The notes beneath the pieces are model-generated. The model was not told where the DNA came from, ran no database searches, and worked only from the letters and a program-made list of their open reading frames with translations. Made by a program: the position numbers and the translations under genes. 64,000 bases of DNA, taken from contig OY725506.1 of NCBI GenBank assembly GCA_963281255.1, positions 2,647,001-2,711,000 on the forward strand, in the 5' to 3' direction. This document shows positions 38,419 through 47,600 of the stretch, piece after piece; positions within the stretch are counted from its first letter, which is position 1; each line of letters opens with the position of its first letter. Origin of the DNA: Aphrocallistes beatrix. Its lineage: Eukaryota; Porifera; Hexactinellida; Sceptrulophora; Aphrocallistidae.

Positions 38419-40419
38419 TTAATGTCTGTGGATCAGTATTACACTCACTATGAGGTATACTGGTGTCGAGATTAACGTGAATAGAGCAATTGCTAGTACA
38501 ATAGCATAGTGAAGAATGCAGCTGAACTTGATAGGACAAGAATCAAAATAGTGCAAATTTGCGTACATTTCATCATTTATTAGTATATCATACTTGTGCC
38601 AATCAAAGTCACCTTCGAAATTCCCAAAGTCCATAACATGATTAACGTTAGATAAGTTTGAAAGATTGTATGTCTGTTTTAAAAGAGAAAAAGTAGAGTT
38701 ATCGTCAAAATGATCAACAGCTATATTTATCATGCTTGATTTATTAAGTATTGTTTCATGAAATGATTGACATTGCTTACTGCTAGAACAATTTGCTATA
38801 AATTTGGAGTGATCGTTAGCTGTTCTTACACAGTCGAAAATAGTAAATCTTTCTTGAAATGCAACACCATGTTCAAAAGAAGTCATGCAAGGTGTATCAT
38901 TTTCAATTATCAAAGAAATAGTTAGTGTATTGATATTTTCTAGTCCTGTAATCGTGGTATTGGGAAGAAGCCACAATATAGTTTCGTAAAAAGGTCTAAC
39001 TGAATAATTTTGGTAGAGAGTTTCTGACTCCCCAATAGTTGCAAAATATGTAGAACTACAGTTAATAGGGAAACCATCATAAGGAGGAGGAGGATGATAT
39101 ACCTCAGCATTAACCTTGTAGCATGATTCCATTGCTTTATATATATTTGTATACTTTAAATTATAAAATTCTCCTCGATTGATATATAACAGTGAACTCC
39201 AACTGTTTATACCAAGTGGTGTGATAAATCCTACCATTATAACTGTAATGCATGATATAACAATAGAATAATATCGAAGAAGAATTTTCTGACTTTTCTT
39301 TGCAGAAAACGTAATTGGATTCAATATTGGGACCGTTTCATTAGTCCGAATAGTTCTACTCACATTGAAATGGCTATATCCACCAAGTTTAACTTTTTTT
39401 GATCTATCAAAAAGGAATTTCCAAAGAATCACGAAAAAAATCGCATATAAAATGTTTGTGAAAAAGAAAATAAGTTCGTTAAATAGAACAATGGAGAAAA
39501 ATATATTGGAATATTCTATTGCTGAAGACAGAGAAATACAAGCAACAGAATAAATTAGTTCGATTAAGGGAGGAACAGTAAAAAGCATTGCAAGTATGAA
39601 GTTTCCCCAGCAAAGACTTCTGAATAGGATCGTCGCTCGATAAATATTTTCAACTCTTTCATGACCCATAGCATTCCTCAAATACTTATTTGATAAAATA
39701 TCACCGATGAATTTCCTAACAATATCATTACCTTCTTTAGCAAAACGGAATATTAGCACAAATCGCATCAGATACATTGGAAGAGTACAAATAAAGATTA
39801 TGCTGCTGGCTTCGAAAATGTACATATCTCCGCAAGAGGAAATGCTCGTATTTGAGATGCTATTTTTGCTTTCAAATTTTTCTAATAATATTAAAAAAAT
39901 GAATAAACCTGATTCAACCAAAAAAACCCAGATAAATCGCAAAATTGGCAAGGTGAGATAATACCCAAAATTCTTCCTTTTCTCCTGGAAAAAATACATT
40001 ATTTGAAGCATGACTAATAAACCAAATGATATGATAGCATCTTGAAATGAGAACCAAAAGTTAAGCACTAAATTTAGACTGATGGGTTCGACATAGTACG
40101 AAAACAATGGCTTGATAAGGTAGAAGGATTTGGCTAGGTTCAAAACTGAAGTCATTAACATTACGAAGAGCAGACAGAACATGATACGATAATGTTCAAA
40201 GTAAGGTCTATGTTCTTCTGGATCTGATGCATTATTAATAGTTTCGTAGGATTTTAGAGTTTGAATGAATAACTGACCTGAGAGTCTGATTAAGAACGGT
40301 AGAACTACCAATGTGATTAGAATCTCAATAATATATACAGTCAAGAAACTGTATTTGAACCCATCTCCCATTGTAACCAATAGGGAATTGTCTGTGAAAA
40401 GAAGAAAGTAGGACAACAT
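38419..40419 (-). CDS. P10: nine-span membrane protein, clade A1
   Basis: 666 residues, intact. The outer loop between spans four and five is long and carries its own sequons and a cysteine (NSISNTSISSCGDMYI). The signature reads NASDPEEHRPYFEHYR. From span eight to the end it is close to P9 (shared LGINSWSSLLYINRGEFYN, not found in other copies), which points to recent duplication or gene conversion. Eight ectodomain cysteines. ATG at 40419, with no upstream extension worth considering; a 67-codon overlapping frame is leader sequence. Confidence 0.85.
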   Translation of the reverse strand: MLSYFLLFTDNSLLVTMGDGFKYSFLTVYIIEILITLVVLPFLIRLSGQLFIQTLKSYETINNASDPEEHRPYFEHYRIMFCLLFVMLMTSVLNLAKSFYLIKPLFSYYVEPISLNLVLNFWFSFQDAIISFGLLVMLQIMYFFQEKRKNFGYYLTLPILRFIWVFLVESGLFIFLILLEKFESKNSISNTSISSCGDMYIFEASSIIFICTLPMYLMRFVLIFRFAKEGNDIVRKFIGDILSNKYLRNAMGHERVENIYRATILFRSLCWGNFILAMLFTVPPLIELIYSVACISLSSAIEYSNIFFSIVLFNELIFFFTNILYAIFFVILWKFLFDRSKKVKLGGYSHFNVSRTIRTNETVPILNPITFSAKKSQKILLRYYSIVISCITVIMVGFITPLGINSWSSLLYINRGEFYNLKYTNIYKAMESCYKVNAEVYHPPPPYDGFPINCSSTYFATIGESETLYQNYSVRPFYETILWLLPNTTITGLENINTLTISLIIENDTPCMTSFEHGVAFQERFTIFDCVRTANDHSKFIANCSSSKQCQSFHETILNKSSMINIAVDHFDDNSTFSLLKQTYNLSNLSNVNHVMDFGNFEGDFDWHKYDILINDEMYANLHYFDSCPIKFSCILHYAIVLAIALFTLISTPVYLIVSVILIHRH

Positions 40420-40462
40420 TAAGAAATACTATATTCAATATTCTGCACAGTATTCTAGCACA

Positions 40463-40515
40463 TTTATATACTGTCCAATGAGCATAATCCAGAATAATTG
40501 TAATATGAGATATAC
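40463..40515 (-). promoter_or_regulatory. P10 core promoter: TATA box and shared block
   Basis: TATATAAA at 40463-40470, 44-51 bases before the ATG (closest spacing in the array), then GATTATGCTCATTGG and CTCATATTACAA upstream. Confidence 0.6.
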
Positions 40516-40877
40516 CAAGTTGTTTCAAATGATATCCTATTTAAGAGTCTTTTAGTTTTCGATTTACAGACAAAACAATATTAATATGTGTGGATTAATA
40601 GCCTTATAGATTTGTAAACGCGTTCCCTATTGCTCCATAGATGGTTAAAATAACTATAGATCGATATCTCAGCGTCTAAGTTTTTAAAATTTATGCGAAG
40701 CTTGCTTCCCAGGACCTCCTATTTGCTCGCTTTGTTCGCTCAGGACTCCTCCCATAATCCTAGTTACGCCCCTGCAATAACGCTGGTCTTCCTATTCTTC
40801 CCAAAAATGTGTCTCTTCCCCAAAATATATTAGGTCTTCAAATTCTATTAACCGCTGTGGTCAGGAAGTATGCCAGG
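40516..40877. repeat. Duplicated 5' flank, partner of 61-470
   Basis: Shares GATCGATATCTCAGCGTC, AACGCTGGTCTTC and GTGTCTCTTCCCCAAAATAT with the left end of the window. Small deletions distinguish them. Confidence 0.7.
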
Positions 40878-41029
40878 AACAACCGCTTAATCGGAACACT
40901 TTTGGTAGGACCGAAATAGCTCTCATACATATAAACTATTACAAAATATGTTCGGTTAATAGGATTCTCCGCTTAATCGGGCAAAAATGTCCTCTGACCG
41001 ATGTGACCCTATTAAGCGGAGTTAACTGT
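40878..41029. mobile_element. MITE Q, copy 1
   Basis: Inverted ends AACCGCTTAATCGG and CTATTAAGCGGAGTTAACTG, flanking TA on the right; internal CCTCTGACCGATGTGACC. No coding capacity. Confidence 0.6.
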
Positions 41030-41084
41030 AGTTGGAGGAAAGATATAGCTCAATAGTTGGTAGTATCAAAGATAGAAATGAAAG

Positions 41085-41166
41085 AATAAAGTTTTTCCAA
41101 GAAGAGATCTGAATAAGACAGTCGTTCTATAGATATTTTCCACCCTTGCAAGCGAAGCGCGCTTGT
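41085..41166 (-). pseudogene. Family relic (span-six region) cut by an H-type 3' end
   Basis: 41085-41145 matches the DNA encoding HERVENIYRATVLF...GN of family genes (AAGTTTTTCCAAGAAGAGAT, CTGAATAAGACAGTCG). It stops at GCAAGCGAAGCGCGCTTGT (41148-41166), the 3' terminus of an H element. Confidence 0.6.
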
Positions 41167-41271
41167 ATCCATAAATAAGACAGTGGCAGATGTAGGGGTG
41201 TGCGAAGGTGTGCAGCCGCCCACCTTCGATCAACTTTTTCCCACCTTTAGATTTTCTTACTAGTGGATATA

Positions 41272-41424
41272 GCTAACTCCGCTTAATAGGGTCACATCGG
41301 TCAGAGGACATTTGGACCCGATTAATCGGAGAACTCAACCGAAAATATTATTTATTACGTAGTTTCTGTGTATGAGAGCTATTTTGGTCCTGCCAAAAGT
41401 GACCTGATTAAGCGGAGTCGACTG
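41272..41424. mobile_element. MITE Q, copy 2
   Basis: About 153 bp, CTAACTCCGCTTAATAGGG to GCGGAGTCGACTG, then TA. Between it and 41660 lie short repeat pieces and nothing coding. Confidence 0.6.
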
Positions 41425-41660
41425 TAAATAGTAGAAACTTTTTATATCAGACACCATTAAGAAAATCTAATGGGGAGAGTAGGAAAATTTCAGTTGCCCA
41501 CCCAGTCAGATTCGATACCTCGCTGATGCCCACCCTGTCGTAGCCCACTAGCGCCGCCCCTGAAATAAGATATATAAACAACAACCGATTTCATACTGAA
41601 AAAGACAAAACATTGATTCATTACTATGAGCTGTTATAAGTATGAGTCCTAATATAAATC

Positions 41661-44600
41661 TTAGTGTTTAGTTAATACTACGAACCTATACTTAATCCCG
41701 AAGATACAATAGACGCAACAGAAGATTGCCAAAGATAATAGTGTGGTGAGGATGCAGGTTATGAGTGCTGTCAGTAAACACCAAAGAATTGTCAGATGAC
41801 GGCAGTAAGCAGCTAGCATTGATGAGTATGTATTATGAGGTCGAATGTTAACTTTTGGTTGGCTGTTAACTGATGTCAGAATTTTGGGTTTTGGAGGAAT
41901 TTTAGGTATCGGTGGTGGAATTTTTGGTGTTGGAGGAATTTTTGGTATTGGTGGTGGAAATTTGGGTATTGGTGGTGGAATTTTGGGTTTTGGTGGGGGA
42001 ATTTTGGGTATTGGTGGAGGAATTTTGGGTTTTGGGGGAATGCTTTGTGTTGACATAACTTCGGTAGTTACTGAGAAAATCTGAACTGGAATTGCATATG
42101 TGGCAGTTACAACCTTTTGAGTTGGAATTACAGTAGTTGATGGTGAAATTTTCTCAGTTTGTATGTTGTTAGTTGAAGGTGCATTGCTGTTGGCATTGAT
42201 AACACTAGTTAATGGTGTTACCACGTGGCCTGCATGTACATTTGTTTCTGGTATCACTGGAATCGATGATGTAGTGATATGAACTGGTATAGGACTGGTT
42301 GATTCTGTTTGGATATGAGTTTGCGTGTTATTCAAAGGTATTGGGCTTTCGGTAGATAAAGTTAGCTGTGTGGTTGGCATTTTTAAGGCATTTGTTGATG
42401 ACTCTATACTTTTGCTAGTTGGTAAAATAGTAATTGACTCGCTTTGCATGTGAATTACAGTGTTCGGTTGTCTTAAATTGGTTATTGGTACACTGGTAGC
42501 TATTGGAACATAACCATATATTTTAGCGGTGTTTTGACTCGGAATCTCGCTGGGAGTTTGAACAAACTTTGTATTCAAAGTTATACTTGGAGTTGAAGAT
42601 GGTTCTATTTGAGTAAACATAGGTTGAGCTGTTGATTCAGATATCTGAGTAGTTCCTGGAGTCATACTGGATTTCTGAGTCGTATTTATCTGCATTTTAA
42701 GAGATATTTGAGTAACATTTGGCATATGTGTTGAGCTGGATCTTTGAGTTGTTTCGATAATATTAGAAAATCTCAACTTTCTAGTACTCCCAGCCGTTGG
42801 CACTTGACTAGATTGGTGGATATTTGAATGAGGCAACTGATTACTACGTGCATGGGTAGTGCTTGGCAGGGAAAAGTTATTTGCAGTTGGTATAACAATG
42901 GGTATAGACATTTCACTTGAAGTTGGCAACATTGAAGGTGTCTCAGTAACACTTGAAGTTGGAAGCGTGGAAGGTGTCTCAGTAACATTTGAAGTTTTCA
43001 TCGTGGCAGGTGCCTCAGTAACATTTGAAGTTTTCATCGTGGCAGGTGCCTCAGTAACATTTGAAGTTTTCATCGTGGCAGGAGTCTCAGTAGCATTTGA
43101 AGTTTTCATCGTGGAAGGTGCCTCAGTAACATTTGAAGTTTTCACCGTGGAAGGTGCTTCAGTAACATTTGAAGTTTTCATCGTGGCAGGTATCACAGTA
43201 GCATTTGAGGTTGGAAGCGTGGCAGGTGTCTCAGTTTCAGTTGAAGTTTTCATCGTGGCAGGTGCCTCAGTAACATTTGAAGTGTTCATCATGGAAGGTG
43301 CCTCAGTAACATTTGAAGTTTTCATCGTGGCAGGAGTCTCAGTAGCATTTGAAGTTTTCATCGTGGAAGGTATCACAGTAGCATTTGAGGTTGGAAGCGT
43401 GGCAGGTGTCTCAGTTTCAGTTGAAGTTTTCATCGTGGCAGGTGCCTCAGTAACATTTGAAGTGTTCATCATGGAAGGTGCCTCAGTAACATTTGAAGTT
43501 TTCATCGTGGAAGGTGCTTCAGTAACATTTGAAGTTTTCATCGTGGAAGGTGCCTCAGTAACATTTGAAGTTTTCATCGTGGAAGGTGCTTCAGTAACAT
43601 TTGAAGTTTTCATCGTGGCAGGTGTCTCAGTTTCAGTTGTAGTTGGCAGCGTGGAAGGTGCTTCAGTAACATTTGAAGTTTTCGTCGTGGCAGGTGTCTC
43701 TGTTTCAGTTGTAGTTGGCAGCGTGGAAGGTGCTTCAGTAACATTTGAAGTTTTCATCGTGGAAGGTGCCTCAGTAACATTTGAAGTTTTTATCGTTGAA
43801 GGTGCTTCAGTAACATTTGAAGTTTTCATCGTAGAAGGTGCCTCAGTAACATTTGAAGTTTTCATCGTGGAAGGTGCTTCAGTAACATTTGAAGTTTTCA
43901 TCGTGGAAGGTGCCTCAGTAACATTTGAAGTTTTCATCGTGGAAGGTGCTTCAGTAACATTTGAAGTTTTCATCGTGGCAGGTGTCTCAGTTTCAGTTGT
44001 AGTTGGCAGCGTACCAGGTGCCTCAGTTTCAGTTGAAGCTTGCTGCGTGGCAGGTGTCTCAGTTTCAGTTTCAGTTGGCAGCGTGGCAGGTGTCTCAGTT
44101 TCAGTAGAATGTAGTAGGGTGGCATGTACCTCAGTAACACTCGAAGTTGGAAGCGGGGAAGGTGTCTCAGTTTCACTTGAAGGTGGAAGCTTGGCAGGTG
44201 CCTCAGTAACATTTGAGGTTTTCATCGTGGCAGGAGTCTCAGTAGCATTTGAAGTTTTCATCGTGGAAGGTGCCTCAGTAACATTTGAAGCTTTCATCGT
44301 GGAAGGTGCTTCAGTAACATTTGAAGTTTGCATCGTAGCAGGTATCTCAGTAGCATTTAAGGTTGACAGCGTGGCAGGTGTCTCAGTTTCACTTAAAGTT
44401 GTAAGCGTGGCAGGTGTCTCAGTTTCAGTTGAAGTTGGCAGCGTGGCAGGTGCCTTAGTAACATTTGTAGTTTTCATCTTGGCAGGTGCCTCAGTAACAT
44501 TTGAAATTTTCATCGTGGCAGGAGTCTCAGTAGCATTTGAAGTTTGCATCGTGGCAGGTATCTCAGTAGCATTTAAGGTTGACAGCGTGGCAGGTGTCTC

Positions 44601-47600
44601 AGTTTCACTTGAAATTGTAAGCGTGGCAGGTGTCTCAGTATCAGTTGAAGTTGGCAGCGTGGCAGGTGTCTCAGTTTCAGTAGAATGTAGTAGGGTGGCA
44701 TGTACCTCAGTAACACTCGAAGCTGGAAGCGGGGAAGTTGTCTCAGTTTCACTTGAAGGTGGCAGCTTGGCAGGTGCCTTAGTAACATTTATAGTTTTCA
44801 TCGTGGCAGGAGTCTCAGTAACATTTGAAGTTTTCATCGTGGAAGGTGCCTCAGTAACATTTGAAGTTTTCATCGTGGCAGGTGCCTCAGTAACAGTGGA
44901 AGTTTTCATTGTGGCAGGAGTCTCAGTAGCATTTGAAGTCTTCATCGTGGAAGGTGCCTCAGTAACATTTGAAGTTTTCATCGTGGAAGGTGCTTCAGTA
45001 ACATTTGAAGTTTTCATCGTGGCAGGTGTCTCAGTTTCAGTTGTAGTTGGCCGCGTACCAGGTGCCTCAGTTTCAGTTGAAGCTTGCTGCGTGGCAGGTG
45101 TCTCAGTTTCAGTTTCAGTTGGCAGCGTGGCAGGTGTCTCAGTTTCAGTAGAATGTAGTAGGGTGGCAGGTGTCTCGGTTTCAGTAGAATGTAGTAGGGT
45201 GGCATGTACCTCAGTAACACTCGAAGCTGGAAGCGGGGAAGTTGTCTCAGTTTCACTTGAAGGTGGCAGCTTGGCAGGTGCCTTAGTAACATTTATAGTT
45301 TTCATCGTGGCAGGAGTCTCAGTAACATTTGAAGTTTGCATCGTGGAAGGTGCCTCAGTAACATTTGAAGTTTTCATCGTGGCAGGTGCCTCAGTAACAG
45401 TGGAAGTTTTCATTGTGGCAGGAGTCTCAGTAGCATTTGAAGTCTTCATCGTGGAAGGTGCCTCAGTAACATTTGACGTTTTCATCGTGGAAGGTGCTTC
45501 AGTAACATTTGAAGTTTTCATCGTGGCAGGTGTCTCAGTTTCAGTTGTAGTTGGCCGCGTACCAGGTGCCTCAGTTTCAGTTGAAGCTTGCTGCGTGGCA
45601 GGTGTCTCAGTTTCAGTTTCAGTTGGCAGCGTGGCAGGTGTCTCAGTTTCAGTAGAATGTAGTAGGGTGGCAGGTGTCTCGGTTTCAGTAGAATGTAGTA
45701 GGGTGGCATGTACCTCAGTAACACTCGAAGCTGGAAGCGGGGAAGTTGTCTCAGTTTCACTTGAAGGTGGCAGCTTGGCAGGTGCCTTAGTAACATTTAT
45801 AGTTTTCATCGTGGCAGGAGTCTCAGTAACATTTGAAGTTTTCATCGTGGAAGGTGCCTCAGTAACATTTGAAGTTTTCATCGTGGCAGGTGCCTCAGTA
45901 ACAGAGGAAGTTTTCATTGTGGCAGGAGTCTCAGTAGCATTTGAAGTCTTCATCGTGGAAGGTGCCTCAGTAACATTTGAAGTTTTCATCGTGGAAGGTG
46001 CTTCAGTAACATTTGAAGTTTTCATCGTGGCAGGTGTCTCAGTTTCAGTTGTAGTTGGCCGCGTACCAGGTGCCTCAGTTTCAGTTGAAGCTTGCTGCGT
46101 GGCAGGTGTCTCAGTTTCAGTTTCAGTTGGCAGCGTGGCAGATGTCTCAGTTTCAGTAGAATGTAGTAGGGTGGCAGGTGTCTCGGTTTCAGTAGAATGT
46201 AGTAGGGTGGCATGTACCTCAGTAACACTCGAAGTTTTCATCGTCGCAGGTCTCTCAGTTTCAGTTTCAGTTGGCAGTGTGGCAGGTGTTTCAGTTTCAT
46301 TTTCATTTGGCAGCGTGGAAGGTGCCTCAGTAACATTTGAAGTTGGCAGGGTAGCAGGTTCCTCAGTTTCAGTTTCAGTAGGCAGAGTGGCAGGTGTCTC
46401 AGTTTCTGTTGAAGTTGGCATGGTGGAAGGTGCCTCGGTAACACTTGAAGTTTTCATCGTGGCAGGTGTCTCAGTTTCAGTTGAAGTATGCATCGTGGCA
46501 GGTTTCTCAGTTCCAGTTTTAGTTGGTAGCGTGGCAGGTGTCTCAGTTTCAGTTTCAGTTGGCAGCGTGGAAGATGCCTCAGTTTCAGTTGAAGTTGGCA
46601 GCGTGACAGGTGTCTCAGTTCCAGTTTCTGTTGGCGGCGTGGAAGTTGCCTCAGTAACATTTGAAGTTGGCAGCGTGGCAGGTGTCTCAGTTTCAGTTTC
46701 AGTTGGCAGCGTACCAGGTGCCTCAGTTTCAGTTGAAGTTCGCATTGTTACAGGTGTCTCAGTTCCAGTTTCAGTTGGCAGCGTGGCAGGTGCCTCAGTG
46801 ACATTTGAAGTTTGTATCGTGGCAGGTGTCTCAGTTTCTGTTGAATGTAGTAGGGTGGCATGTACCTCAGTAACACTTGAAGTTTTCATCGTTGCAGGTC
46901 TCTCAGTTTCAGTTTCAGTTGGCAGAGTGGCAGGTGTCTCAGTTTCTGTTGAAGTTGGCATGGTGGAAGTTGCCTCGGTAACACTTGAAGTTTTCATCGT
47001 GGCAGGTGTCTCAGTTTCAGTTGTAGTTGGCAGCGTGGGAGGTCTCTCAGTTTTAGTTTCAGTTGGCAGAGTGGCAGGTGTCTCAGTTTCTGTTGAAGTT
47101 GGCATGGTGGAAGTTGCCTCGGTAACACTTGAAGTTTTCACCGTGGCAGGTCTCTCAGTTTCAGTTTCAGTTGGCAGAGTGGCAGGTGTCTCAGTTTCTG
47201 TTGAAGTTGGCATGGTGGAAGGTGCCTCGGTAACACTTGAAGTTTTCATCTTGGCAGGTGTCTCATTTTCAGTTGAAGTTTGCATCGTGGCAGGTGTCTC
47301 AGTTCCAGTTTCAGTTGGTAGCGTGGCAGGTGTCTCAGTTTCAGTTTCAGTTGGCAGCGTGGAAGGTGCCTCAGTAACATTCGAAGTTGGCAGGGTAGCT
47401 GGTGTCTCAGTTTCAGTTGAAGTTTGCATCGTGGCAGGTCTCTCAGTTTCAGTTGAAACTTGCTGCGTGGCAGGTGTCTCAGTTTCAGTTTCAGTTGGCA
47501 GGGTGGCAGGTGTCTCAACTTCAGTTGAAGTTGGCTGCGTACCTGGTGCCTCAGTTTCAGTTGAAGTTGGTAGCATGGCAGGTGTCTCAGTAACACTTGA

